The notes under the pieces were generated by a model. That model saw only the letters and a list, made by a program, of their open reading frames with translations. It had not been told where the DNA came from and did not search any database. A stretch of 64,000 nucleotides of DNA from Bacteroidia bacterium (GTDB taxonomy: Bacteria > Bacteroidota > Bacteroidia > Bacteroidales > Marinilabiliaceae): NCBI GenBank assembly GCA_030526155.1, contig JAUNDI010000004.1, positions 36,384 through 100,383 on the forward strand, given 5' to 3'. This document shows, piece by piece, positions 27,754 to 36,767 of this stretch. A program made the translations under genes and the position numbers. Every line of letters begins with the position of its first letter. The first letter of the stretch is position 1.

Positions 27754-28260
27754 ATGCAGACATATTACGAATGCCGTGTGAAGTATGCCAAAGAGGTAGA
27801 CGGGCAGTCTAAACCTATTACGGAGGTGTATCTCTTTGATGCTTTGACATATACAGAGGCAGAAGCTAGAGCTAATGAGGAGATGGCCTCATATATTAGC
27901 GGAGAATTTCAGATAGCGTCGATCCGCAAAGCGAGATATGCGGAACTATTCCAACCAGAAGGCGGAGACAGGTGGTACAAGGTGAAGGTATCCTTCCTAT
28001 TGATAGATGAGAAATCGGGCAAAGAGAAGCGAGTATCACAGACTGTATTGATGTTAGCCTCGGACATCAAAGATGCATATGACAAGACAATAGAGTGCAT
28101 GGGAGGCGATACTCCAGACTTTGAGATAAATATGATAGATGAGACCAAGATAATGGACTTCTTCCCATACTTCTCGAAGAATGACGATGTAAAAGACAGA
28201 GAGCTATCGCGTAGGCCAGCAACAGAAGCTGAACTCTCGGAAGCACGCAACAACGGATAA
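27754..28260 (+). CDS. DUF4494 domain protein
   Basis: A 168-residue cytoplasmic protein of the DUF4494 family, found in Bacteroidetes and of unknown function. Family-like segments are YYECRVKYAKEVDG, VYLFDALTYTEAEAR, WYKVKVSFLLIDEKSGKEK and INMIDETKIMDFFPY. The last third is acidic and low in hydrophobic residues. A perfect -7 box TATCTTTG (27707-27714) lies 39 bases before the ATG; no -33 TTTG at the right distance. The POT transporter gene starts 35 bases downstream, so the two are probably one transcript ending at the terminator near 29940. Confidence 0.8.
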   Translation: MQTYYECRVKYAKEVDGQSKPITEVYLFDALTYTEAEARANEEMASYISGEFQIASIRKARYAELFQPEGGDRWYKVKVSFLLIDEKSGKEKRVSQTVLMLASDIKDAYDKTIECMGGDTPDFEINMIDETKIMDFFPYFSKNDDVKDRELSRRPATEAELSEARNNG

Positions 28261-28295
28261 AAAGAACAACCTCAAATTAATATCAGAACAAACAA

Positions 28296-29894
28296 ATGGC
28301 TAATAACGGACATCCTAAAGGTCTCTACTTGCTATTCGTCACAGAGATGGCAGAGAGATTTTCATACTATGGAATGAGAGCCCTATTTACTCTCTTCATG
28401 GTAGCAGCCTTCTTTTCAAAAGATTTCGCGTCACAGATTTATGGTAGTTATACCGGTCTTGTATATTTGACTCCTCTACTTGGAGGATACATTGCTGACA
28501 GATATTGGGGCAACAACCGTTCCATCATAGTAGGAGGACTTACTATGGCTGTGGGACAATTCCTCATGTTCCTTTCGGCTTGTTTTGTACAACCAGCTAT
28601 AGCATCAGAAGGCGCAGCTATAGATACATCGGTGAACAGTGGATTACCACTAATCTTGATGCTTAGCGGTTTAGTATGCTTGATATTAGGTAACGGCTTC
28701 TTCAAGCCAAACATCTCTACTATGGTAGGAGACCTCTACGAGCAGACAGACAGAAGAAAAGACGCAGCATTTACCATCTTCTACATGGGTATTAACGTTG
28801 GTGCATTTATTGCGCCACTTATCTGTGGTACACTTGGAGAGGGTTCATGGAGTGACTTATCACCATTCAAGTGGGGCTTCTTGTGTGCAGGTATTGCGAT
28901 GATACTCTCTATAGTAGTATTTGTATCGCTCAAGAAGAAATACCTAGTAACACCAGAGGGGGACTTGATAGGTCTACCACCATCGAAGAGCACACTTAGA
29001 GCGAAGAAAGAGCATGAGCAGCATGCTGATGCGGCATCTAACGAGAATACAAAGAAGAATTCACCACTTCGTTTGGTATTCTGCGGCATTGGTCTTGTGG
29101 TATTATTCTGGCTCTTCTCGGCAGATGCTCAGAATATGACAGACTACATCTCGGCGGTAATATATGACTTAAGCATAATGATGCCTATCTTCATTATTAC
29201 AGACCGCACATTGACAAAGACAGAGATTTCGCGTATTGGCGTTATCTACATAATAGCAGTATTTGTTATTTTCTTCTGGTCGGCCTTTGAGCAAGCAGGT
29301 ATGACCTTGACCTACTTTGCGCAAGAGCAGACAAACCGTATGATAGGCGAGTTTGAGGTTCCTGTAACATGGTTCCAGAGTATCAACCCTATTGTAGTTG
29401 TATCCTTTGCACCTATTATGGCAGCACTTTGGAGCTTCCTTGGCAAGAAGAAATTGGAGCCAGCGTCGCCAGTAAAGCAGGCAATAGGTCTTGCGCTTTT
29501 GGCACTTGGCTATTTGATTATCTCAATAGGCACAACAAATTTGGAGCCAGGCATTAAGGTTTCAATGTTTTGGTTGCTCGCGCTCTACTTCATCCATACT
29601 ATTGGAGAGTTGAGCCTTTCACCTATTGGTCTATCGATGGTTAACAAGCTAGCCCCTGCACAGTTGGCTTCGCTTCTTATGGGCGTATGGTTCATGAGTA
29701 ATGCTGCAGCAAACATTTTGGCAGGTAAGTTAGCCACACTTTACCCTGACGGCTCGGCTAAGTCGTTCTGCGGCTTTAGCATTGAGACGATGGATGAGTT
29801 CTTCATGGTATTTGTGGTACTTGCAGGAGCAGCATCACTATTGCTATTTGCCCTCTGCCCACTACTCAAGAAGATGATGAAAGGTGTAGAGTAA
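28296..29894 (+). CDS. Proton-dependent oligopeptide transporter (POT/PTR2 family)
   Basis: A 532-residue inner membrane transporter that imports di- and tripeptides with protons. The family signature is near the N-terminus: TEMAERFSYYGMRALF (the ExxERFxYYG motif with its coupling glutamate and arginine), then LTPLLGGYIADRYWG and the second PTR2 signature FYMGINVGAFIAPLICG. About 12-14 membrane helices with a hydrophilic cytoplasmic loop near residues 235-255. It follows the DUF4494 gene by 35 bases and has its own strong terminator. Peptide import suits an asaccharolytic or protein-fermenting life style but also occurs widely. Confidence 0.94.
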   Translation: MANNGHPKGLYLLFVTEMAERFSYYGMRALFTLFMVAAFFSKDFASQIYGSYTGLVYLTPLLGGYIADRYWGNNRSIIVGGLTMAVGQFLMFLSACFVQPAIASEGAAIDTSVNSGLPLILMLSGLVCLILGNGFFKPNISTMVGDLYEQTDRRKDAAFTIFYMGINVGAFIAPLICGTLGEGSWSDLSPFKWGFLCAGIAMILSIVVFVSLKKKYLVTPEGDLIGLPPSKSTLRAKKEHEQHADAASNENTKKNSPLRLVFCGIGLVVLFWLFSADAQNMTDYISAVIYDLSIMMPIFIITDRTLTKTEISRIGVIYIIAVFVIFFWSAFEQAGMTLTYFAQEQTNRMIGEFEVPVTWFQSINPIVVVSFAPIMAALWSFLGKKKLEPASPVKQAIGLALLALGYLIISIGTTNLEPGIKVSMFWLLALYFIHTIGELSLSPIGLSMVNKLAPAQLASLLMGVWFMSNAAANILAGKLATLYPDGSAKSFCGFSIETMDEFFMVFVVLAGAASLLLFALCPLLKKMMKGVE

Positions 29895-29918
29895 TTTTTG
29901 CTGTAACATAAAGATAAG

Positions 29919-29948
29919 AGGCGTACCTATTTGGGTACGCCTTTTTTT
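29919..29948 (+). terminator. Terminator of the DUF4494-POT operon
   Basis: AGGCGTACC pairs with GGTACGCCT around a 6-base loop, followed by a run of seven T. Confidence 0.93.
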
Positions 29949-29984
29949 GTGGAATGGAGAGAGGTGGAAGAACGGAAGAAAATA

Positions 29985-30095
29985 GTTTTATGGAGGGCGG
30001 GAGATACCTATTTGCTCGCAGTTTTTTTATTTGGGAGATTATGGGAGAGGCTAGCGAGGTGTCTATGAGAAGCCTTGTTCATCGTAAATTTCTAC
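29985..30095. repeat. TTTGCTCGCAG / TTGTTCATCGTA repeat cores, locus 3
   Basis: Two cores of the dispersed repeat family: TTTGCTCGCAG with a T-run at 30011-30028, preceded by GGAGGGCGGGAGA, and TTGTTCATCGTAAATTTCTA at 30074-30093. The same pair of cores occurs in the uvrB-guaA gap. An open frame through this stretch is not a credible gene. Confidence 0.6.
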
Positions 30096-30129
30096 TTTTT
30101 AAAGGAGAGAGAGGTGGTGTCCGTAGTGG

Positions 30130-30161
30130 TTTGTCTATGTTGCAATTTATTAGTAGTTTTG
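30130..30161 (+). promoter_or_regulatory. Promoter of the Wzi-ABC-glycosyltransferase operon
   Basis: TTTG (30130-30133), 20 bases, then TAGTTTTG (30154-30161), matching the Bacteroidetes -33/-7 pattern. The -7 box ends seven bases before the ATG at 30169, so the transcript probably has little or no leader. Confidence 0.7.
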
Positions 30162-30168
30162 CGGAATT

Positions 30169-31899
30169 ATGAATAGACTCAGCGGATTAATATTAATGCT
30201 ATTATGTGGCTTGGGTGTAGGTATGAATTATGCTCAGAAGCCATTTGATTTTGATGTTACTACTAGGATTAGTGCACAAGTAGGTACTAAATCGTTACAG
30301 CCATTATGGTCGTACTCTAATCAGTGGGGATTGGAGAACATGTATGACAAGACCAACGTGTCGGTTTATGCGAAAGCTGAGGCGAGATGGGGAACAGAGA
30401 AGAAGGTATGGCTGCAGAGAAGTGCGCTGCATGATAGTTATGGGACAGATACGATAGTTTCGTTGTTTAGTATTAGGGCAGGATTAGGAGGACAAGTATC
30501 TACGGAGAAAGATAGGACATTTATTCATGAGGGCTATTTAACAGGTAACTTATGGGTATTTGATTATACGATAGGCTTGCATGCCTTTACTCCAGTATTT
30601 AGTAATAACGAGTTATCGTCGGGTTCTTACTTAATGAGTAACAATGCTAGGCCATTGCCTAGGGTTGGAGTGGGACTATTTAAGTATTGGTCGTTGCCCT
30701 ACACATGGGATTTGATTCAGGTGCGAGGATCTGTATTCTTTTCTTACATGAATAACGAAGGCGATAAGAGATTTACAGACGATATACTATTACATGAGAA
30801 ATGTGCGTATGGGCGATTAGGCACTCCCTTTGTGAAGCCATATATAGGATTAGTGCATTCGGTAATGATGGGAGGCAAGATGCCTGGTGGGAAGAAGATA
30901 CCTTTGGACTTTTGGAACTCTATGTTTGGGCTATCTGGGTCTAAGACAAAATTTGAAGAGGCCGGTCTGCGCGGTGAGGTAACCAATGCGGCAGGCGGGC
31001 ACCAAGGCATGTGGGATATAGGATTAGATTTAGACTTTCCAAGATTCAGCATGAGTGCCTATTATCAGAGACCATTTGCCGATAGCAAAGCTATGCACTT
31101 ATTCTTTGATAAGATAGACGGCTTTGGTGCGAAAGATATGACGATAGGTACCGATATTAGGTTAAAGAATGGCAAGAATACACATATAAATGTAGAGTTC
31201 GTCAGAACGGTATGGCAAGGTTCGGAAGCTACCCCTGACCCTGTAGTGGTAGATAAGTATGGAAAGACGCACTATATATATCCTGGAGATTTAGATGAAG
31301 GGAATTGGAGAGAATGGATGGAAGAGTACATACCACAAGAGGTAATAGACGATTATGAGTCATACATCAATAGACCTATGGTGGGCTTTGGGGATTTGAT
31401 GCTGTTGTTTATGCACCACTACAACAAAGGCATATATGGGTATGGAGGAAGAACGCAATATGCTTCAAATGGCTTTTACAAGCAGGGGTGGAGTAAAGAT
31501 GGCCTTTGTATGGGTTCGGCACTATTTCACACGATGAGAACTGCAACGAAATATGCGGAGGAGTCGAGATTAGGACCAATAGGCATTCTTCCATTGGTAA
31601 GATTGTGGGCTATAAATTTAGGCGTTAGTGGAGATATTACCGACAAGTTGAAATATGTAATAAGGTATACATATTCTAAGAACTTTGGCAACTGGTGCGG
31701 AACATATAAAGGCTCGTTTAGTTGGGATAAGACGCCAAACTACTTTTACGACCCAGATGGCATGGTGGAGCACTATACCATGTTAAAAGCGACGTATGCC
31801 TTAAAAGAAAATTTGACGATACAAGGAAGTGTATCAGCCGACCTTGGAGATATGTATAAGTCAGCATCACTAAAATTGACAGCAATATATAACTTATAA
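30169..31899 (+). CDS. Capsule assembly Wzi family protein
   Basis: A 576-residue outer membrane beta-barrel related to Wzi, which anchors or assembles capsular polysaccharide at the cell surface. A signal peptide is present (MNRLSGLILMLLCGLGVG, cleavage near YAQK). Family-like features are the strand-rich body with GYLTGNLWVFDYTIGLHAFTP-type segments, LSSGSYLMSNNARPLPRVGV, and an aromatic-ended C-terminus (LKLTAIYNL). It is the first gene of a four-gene plus-strand cluster (Wzi, ABC exporter, GT2, GT4) with gaps of only about 10-15 bases, supporting a role in export of the glycan made by those enzymes. Arginine is mostly AGA/AGG. Confidence 0.82.
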   Translation: MNRLSGLILMLLCGLGVGMNYAQKPFDFDVTTRISAQVGTKSLQPLWSYSNQWGLENMYDKTNVSVYAKAEARWGTEKKVWLQRSALHDSYGTDTIVSLFSIRAGLGGQVSTEKDRTFIHEGYLTGNLWVFDYTIGLHAFTPVFSNNELSSGSYLMSNNARPLPRVGVGLFKYWSLPYTWDLIQVRGSVFFSYMNNEGDKRFTDDILLHEKCAYGRLGTPFVKPYIGLVHSVMMGGKMPGGKKIPLDFWNSMFGLSGSKTKFEEAGLRGEVTNAAGGHQGMWDIGLDLDFPRFSMSAYYQRPFADSKAMHLFFDKIDGFGAKDMTIGTDIRLKNGKNTHINVEFVRTVWQGSEATPDPVVVDKYGKTHYIYPGDLDEGNWREWMEEYIPQEVIDDYESYINRPMVGFGDLMLLFMHHYNKGIYGYGGRTQYASNGFYKQGWSKDGLCMGSALFHTMRTATKYAEESRLGPIGILPLVRLWAINLGVSGDITDKLKYVIRYTYSKNFGNWCGTYKGSFSWDKTPNYFYDPDGMVEHYTMLKATYALKENLTIQGSVSADLGDMYKSASLKLTAIYNL

Positions 31900-31909
31900 C
31901 GATAGACAG

Positions 31910-33748
31910 ATGTTAAAACAGTTTTTTGCACTATTAGCGAGATATATTAAACCATATAGGAAACACCTAGTTTGGTCGGTGGTATTAAACTTCATATCGC
32001 AGTGGCTCAATGTATTTTCATTTGCCACATTGATACCTATATTGAACTTATTGTTTAAGATAGATACGACACACTATGAGTTTATAGATTTTGAGTGGGG
32101 ACATGTAGGCAAAGACGTTTTGATAAATAACGCCTATTACTATGTTCAGCGTGTGGTGTTGGACTATGGTGAGTTTTTGACGCTAATGATTATGGGCGGG
32201 GTATTGATATTTATGACAGCCCTGAAGACTGCTGGATACTTTGGGTCGGCTGCTGTAATGGTACCCTTAAGGACAGGAATAGTACGAGACATACGAATTG
32301 AGGTATACAACAAAGTATTGAGATTACCATTAAGTTTCTTTTCAGAGGAGAGGAAAGGCGACATCATGGCCAGGATGAGTGCCGATGTACAATCGGTAGA
32401 GAACTCCTTGACCAGTAGTTTGGATATGTTGATAAGGAATCCGATAGCCATAATAGTGTGCTTTATCACCCTTTTTGGAGTTAGTTGGCAGTTGACCCTA
32501 TTTGTTTTGATAGTTATACCTATTGCAGGATGGGGCATGGGCAGCGTATCTAGGAAACTCAAGAGTAGGAGTACAGAGGTACAAGGTGCGTGGGGCGATA
32601 TAGTAGCCCAGCTAGACGAGACACTTGGCGGACTAAGAATTATCAAAGCCTTTTTGGCAGAGAATAGAATGCTCAAGCGCTTTACAGATACCAATAACAG
32701 CTTTAGAGATGCTACGAATAACATGGTAATTAGGCAGACCTCGGCCCATCCTATGAGTGAGTTTATGGGAACCTGCATGATAGTATTGGTATTATGGTTT
32801 GGAGGATACTTGATACTGAAAGACAAGTCGCCCATTGACGCATCCATGTTCATATTCTACATGGTAATACTTTATAGTATTATTAATCCGTTCAAAGATT
32901 TATCAAGAGCCTTCTACAATATACCATTAGGTATGGCCTCGATGGAGCGTATTGACTTTATTTTGAAGGCAGAGAACCATATCAAAAACCCAGAGAATCC
33001 GAAAGAGTTGAAAGGCTTTAATAGTGATTTAGAGTTTAGGGATGTTACATTCTCATACGTTCCTGGCAGAGAGGTATTGAAGCATATAAACCTGACCATA
33101 CCCAAAGGCAAGACCATAGCACTTGTTGGTCAATCCGGTTCAGGAAAGAGTACTATGGTAGATTTGATACCAAGATTCCATGAGGTTTGTGGAGGAGAGA
33201 TATTGATAGACGGTAAGAATATAAAAGATGTTACCTTGACAGATTTGAGGCAATTGATAGGTAACGTTAACCAAGAGGCGATACTTTTCAACGATACCTT
33301 CTATAACAACATTACCTTTGGCTGTCCGGGCGCTACTATGGAACAGGTAATAGAGGCAGCCAAGATCGCCAATGCCCATGACTTTATTATGGAGTCGGAA
33401 AATGGCTATGACACCTATATTGGAGATAGAGGAGGCAGATTGTCCGGTGGACAGAGACAGAGAGTAAGTATTGCGAGAGCCATATTGAAGAATCCTCCGA
33501 TATTGATATTAGATGAGGCGACAAGTGCTCTTGACACAGAGAGTGAGCGATTGGTACAGGAGGCCTTAGAGAGGTTGATGAAGAGTCGTACTACCATAGC
33601 CATTGCGCATAGACTATCGACCATTAAGAATGCCGATGAGATATGTGTGATGAAAGACGGAGAGATAGTAGAGAGAGGTACTCATGATGAGCTTATTGCT
33701 AGAGATGGGTACTACAAGAAACTTACAGAGATGCAGAATGTGAATTGA
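31910..33748 (+). CDS. MsbA-like ABC exporter (fused membrane and ATPase domains)
   Basis: A 612-residue half-transporter that works as a homodimer. Residues 1-340 hold the six-helix membrane domain; residues 370-612 the ATPase domain with Walker A GQSGSGKST (407-415), signature LSGGQRQR (511-518), Walker B ILILDEATSALD (531-542) and the switch histidine in IAIAHRLSTI. By resemblance it is lipid- or glycolipid-type (MsbA). Placed between Wzi and two glycosyltransferase genes (10-base gap to Wzi; GT2 starts 14 bases later), it may flip a lipid-linked glycan, though a general lipid A-core flippase cannot be excluded. Confidence 0.92.
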   Translation: MLKQFFALLARYIKPYRKHLVWSVVLNFISQWLNVFSFATLIPILNLLFKIDTTHYEFIDFEWGHVGKDVLINNAYYYVQRVVLDYGEFLTLMIMGGVLIFMTALKTAGYFGSAAVMVPLRTGIVRDIRIEVYNKVLRLPLSFFSEERKGDIMARMSADVQSVENSLTSSLDMLIRNPIAIIVCFITLFGVSWQLTLFVLIVIPIAGWGMGSVSRKLKSRSTEVQGAWGDIVAQLDETLGGLRIIKAFLAENRMLKRFTDTNNSFRDATNNMVIRQTSAHPMSEFMGTCMIVLVLWFGGYLILKDKSPIDASMFIFYMVILYSIINPFKDLSRAFYNIPLGMASMERIDFILKAENHIKNPENPKELKGFNSDLEFRDVTFSYVPGREVLKHINLTIPKGKTIALVGQSGSGKSTMVDLIPRFHEVCGGEILIDGKNIKDVTLTDLRQLIGNVNQEAILFNDTFYNNITFGCPGATMEQVIEAAKIANAHDFIMESENGYDTYIGDRGGRLSGGQRQRVSIARAILKNPPILILDEATSALDTESERLVQEALERLMKSRTTIAIAHRLSTIKNADEICVMKDGEIVERGTHDELIARDGYYKKLTEMQNVN

Positions 33749-33762
33749 TAAGGGGGAAGAAG

Positions 33763-35154
33763 ATGGCCAGAGTTAGCGTTATTATACCCAATTATAATCA
33801 TTCTAAGTTTTTGCGACAGAGGATTGATAGTGTTTTAGAGCAAACATATCAAGACTTTGATTTGACTATACTTGACGACTGCTCGACAGATGATAGTAGA
33901 GATATTATTGAGCAGTACAGAGGGCATAGTAAAGTACGGCAGATAATATATAATGAGGTAAATACCTGTAATACCTTTATTCAGTGGGAGAGAGGCATTG
34001 GGGCTACAGATGGCGATTATATATGGATAGCAGAGAGTGATGACTATTGTGAGCCTACATTCTTGGAAGAGTTGACCAAGGTATTAGATGAGAATCCGCG
34101 AGTAGCGTATTGTCATTCCGGTAGTGTTATGGTAGATGCTGAGGGTGTGCCACTAGAGAAGACACTAGATAGATGGGAGACACAAGACGCATTGAGATAC
34201 TACGAGGGGAGAGATTATATCTATAGGAATTTGACCTTTATCAATGGATGTTACAATGCCTCTATGGTACTTTTTAGGAGAAGTGCTTATATGAGGATAA
34301 AAGACGATTCCTATAAACGATACAGACATGTGGGCGATTGGTTGTTTTGGTTAAATATGGCCAAAGAGGGAGATGTGTGTGTACTACATAAGAGATTGAA
34401 CTATTTTAGGCAACATTCCAATAAAGTCACGGAGAATGCGAAGAAGAATATATCAGGATGGGCGGAGACATTAGATGTAGCAAAGAGAATTATTGAGGAT
34501 AAAGACTTATCATATTCGTGGTACTTTAGGATTATTGTTAAGGGGGCTATATATAAGTATATTATTCTAGACACCCAATATACAGAAGAGCAGAATAGGG
34601 AGCGTTTGAAAGAGGCACGCAAGAGGTTAGGAGTTAGGTATATTCACTATTGGCTAGGGCAAAAGAATGAACTATTGGCGCAATACAACGAGAAGGTTAA
34701 AGATGATTATAGGATATTGTATGATGAGAGAGAGCATTATATAAGAGACTGGAAGGTCGGTGTTAGAGATTTTCTAAAGGCAATCAGTCTGTTCCGCTTT
34801 TGGAAAATATTTACCTACACTATGAGATTTGGGTGGATGCATCTTTCTGTATTATTTATGGATAAGGGGAAATATTATAAGCAAATAGAGGCTAGTGGCT
34901 TATTTGACACATCTTATTATATGACGCAAGTTGAGAATGCTTCTATTAAGAACCCATTGAAACATTATATTAGAGAAGGATGGAAGAGAGGGTATAATCC
35001 ATCTATAGAGTTTGATTCTGATGATTATAGGGAGCGTTATAAATGGCATTTGGATAGGATGTGGGTAAAGATATCCCCTTTGGAGCACTTTGTGTTTTGG
35101 GGGAGACGTCATGGGTTGACACCAAATAGCGTTGAAGGAGTACGAGGTAAATAG
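33763..35154 (+). CDS. Family 2 glycosyltransferase with a C-terminal HY-repeat-type module
   Basis: A 463-residue protein. Residues 1-230 are a GT-A (GT2) catalytic domain: VSVIIPNYNHSKFL at the N-terminus, LDDCSTD, and WIAESDDY as the DxD-type metal site. Residues about 355-455 form a separate module (FGWMHLSVLFMD, GLFDTSYY, NPLKHYIREGWKRGYNPS, SPLEHFVFWGRRHG) that is also found at the N-terminus of the next protein. The ATG at 33763 follows AAGGGGGAAGAAG, a strong Shine-Dalgarno; a start six codons earlier overlaps the ABC gene stop and is less likely. Donor and acceptor sugars are unknown. Confidence 0.88.
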   Translation: MARVSVIIPNYNHSKFLRQRIDSVLEQTYQDFDLTILDDCSTDDSRDIIEQYRGHSKVRQIIYNEVNTCNTFIQWERGIGATDGDYIWIAESDDYCEPTFLEELTKVLDENPRVAYCHSGSVMVDAEGVPLEKTLDRWETQDALRYYEGRDYIYRNLTFINGCYNASMVLFRRSAYMRIKDDSYKRYRHVGDWLFWLNMAKEGDVCVLHKRLNYFRQHSNKVTENAKKNISGWAETLDVAKRIIEDKDLSYSWYFRIIVKGAIYKYIILDTQYTEEQNRERLKEARKRLGVRYIHYWLGQKNELLAQYNEKVKDDYRILYDEREHYIRDWKVGVRDFLKAISLFRFWKIFTYTMRFGWMHLSVLFMDKGKYYKQIEASGLFDTSYYMTQVENASIKNPLKHYIREGWKRGYNPSIEFDSDDYRERYKWHLDRMWVKISPLEHFVFWGRRHGLTPNSVEGVRGK

Positions 35155-35167
35155 AGGCATTAGGAAT

Positions 35168-36691
35168 ATGAAGTCATTTTCTTTTAAGATATTGGTAACT
35201 AATCCTATAAGATTTGGTTATATGCACCTCATGTCGTTGTTCGTAAAGAATTCGAGATGGAGGAAGAGGATAGTAGAATCTAGACTTTGGGATATTGATT
35301 ATTACAGACAGCAAGTCGTGGGTGGTGACACTATGAGTGAAATTACTCTTTTAAGACACTATCTGGGTAAAGGTTGGAAATTGGGATACGACCCTTCAGA
35401 GAGATTTTGTTCGGATGCCTATTGTGATCAGTATTACTGGGATAATGGGTTCTCTTATTCTCCTTTAGAGCATTATTTGTTTTGGGGATATAGGCACAAC
35501 TGTGTACCATTGAAAGTACAAGATTATAAGGCTATAGTTAGAGGAGATAAGTACCAGCAGTGGATAGATTGGGCAAAGAATCATGAGAAGCCAGTATTGC
35601 TAATTAGTCATGAGTATTCCAATACGGGTGCTCCTATAGCATTATTGTGGATGGCAGAGTCGATGAAGAAGATGGGGATGTCGCCACTGATGGTTTCGTT
35701 GACTAGTGGCAATTTGCAAGAAGAGATTACTAAGAAAGGGATAGAGAATATAGTAGCTAGTTTGATACCACCTAGATATAGGGTAAGAAAGAATAAAGAG
35801 AGTCAATGTATCAAGCAATTTTTAGAGGCATTTGATTTTGTTGTTTTCAACTGTATTATAGGATTATGTTGGGCGGCAGACATGCCAAAGGTAGATAAAC
35901 CTTGTGTTTGTTGGATACATGATGGACCTAATGCTATGAGAAATCCATTTGTGGTGGATAGATTAGTAGAGAGTATTTCGAGGATGTCATTGGTATATTC
36001 AGTTAGTCAGTTTACTACAGATGCCTTTGCTCCACATTGTGACAAAAGTATAGACTTTAGGCTATTCCCATATGGTATTAATGATATTAACGAAAGTATT
36101 GAGGAGAGAAAAGAGAGATGTATAAGAGATGGAGTGGTAAGATTCTTGATGCCGGGGCAGATTACTAAGAGGAAAGGGCACCATACCTTATTGGATGCTA
36201 TGGAGCTTATACCTGAAGAGTATAGAAAGAGATGTGAAATAATAGTAGCTGGTCCGTCTAGTGCGGCAGAGAACAGCCTACACAAGCGCGTTATGGATTG
36301 GGCGGCTAGAAGTGAGAATGTGGATTATAGAGGAGAGTTGTGCCATGATGACTTTGTGAAATTATATGATGAGGTAGATGTGGTATTGTGTCCATCGTTA
36401 GAGGATCCGCTTCCGATAGTATGTGCGGAGGCGTTGTCGAAAGGGAAGGCAATTATAGTAAGTGATAGAACGGGCACTGCGAGTTTGATTAAAGATAAGG
36501 AGACTGGATATATTGTTAAGTCAGGAAATGTAAATTCATTGAAAGATGCTATTTGCTACGCCATTGATAATCCTAGTGAAGTTTGTATAATAGGAAAGCG
36601 GGGAAGAAAGGTGTTTGAAGATATCTTTAATGTAGATGCATTTGATAGACGAGTAGAGGAATTGGTAAATGATGTGTATTCGTTAGGATAA
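35168..36691 (+). CDS. Family 4 glycosyltransferase with an N-terminal HY-repeat-type module
   Basis: A 507-residue protein. Residues about 1-115 repeat the module at the end of the previous protein (FGYMHLMSLFVK, LWDIDYY, LLRHYLGKGWKLGYDPS, SPLEHYLFWGYRHN). Residues 135-507 are a GT-B glycosyltransferase of family 4: VCWIHDGPN, LMPGQITKRKGHHTLLDA and the C-terminal nucleotide-sugar site SLEDPLPIVCAEALSKGKA with its Glu. The ATG at 35168 (MKSFSFKILV) is 13 bases after the GT2 stop; an upstream ATG at 35132 overlaps the GT2 gene. Fourth gene of the glycan operon, followed by a terminator. Confidence 0.88.
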   Translation: MKSFSFKILVTNPIRFGYMHLMSLFVKNSRWRKRIVESRLWDIDYYRQQVVGGDTMSEITLLRHYLGKGWKLGYDPSERFCSDAYCDQYYWDNGFSYSPLEHYLFWGYRHNCVPLKVQDYKAIVRGDKYQQWIDWAKNHEKPVLLISHEYSNTGAPIALLWMAESMKKMGMSPLMVSLTSGNLQEEITKKGIENIVASLIPPRYRVRKNKESQCIKQFLEAFDFVVFNCIIGLCWAADMPKVDKPCVCWIHDGPNAMRNPFVVDRLVESISRMSLVYSVSQFTTDAFAPHCDKSIDFRLFPYGINDINESIEERKERCIRDGVVRFLMPGQITKRKGHHTLLDAMELIPEEYRKRCEIIVAGPSSAAENSLHKRVMDWAARSENVDYRGELCHDDFVKLYDEVDVVLCPSLEDPLPIVCAEALSKGKAIIVSDRTGTASLIKDKETGYIVKSGNVNSLKDAICYAIDNPSEVCIIGKRGRKVFEDIFNVDAFDRRVEELVNDVYSLG

Positions 36692-36730
36692 CGAGTTATT
36701 TTAGGATAGGATATATGAAGATACAAAAGA

Positions 36731-36761
36731 AGTCGAACATAAAAAGGTTTTATGTTCGACT
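36731..36761. terminator. Bidirectional terminator between convergent glycosyltransferase genes
   Basis: A 14-bp perfect stem (AGTCGAACATAAAA with TTTTATGTTCGACT) with T-rich tails on both strands (TTGTTTTTATTT on plus, TCTTTTGTAT on minus). Confidence 0.92.
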
Positions 36762-36767
36762 TTGTTT

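Noticed and set aside
29954-30172. Open frame of 72 codons on the plus strand
   Set aside because: It runs through the GGGCGG and TTTGCTCGCAG repeat cores and the wzi promoter; composition is that of the repeats, not of a protein.
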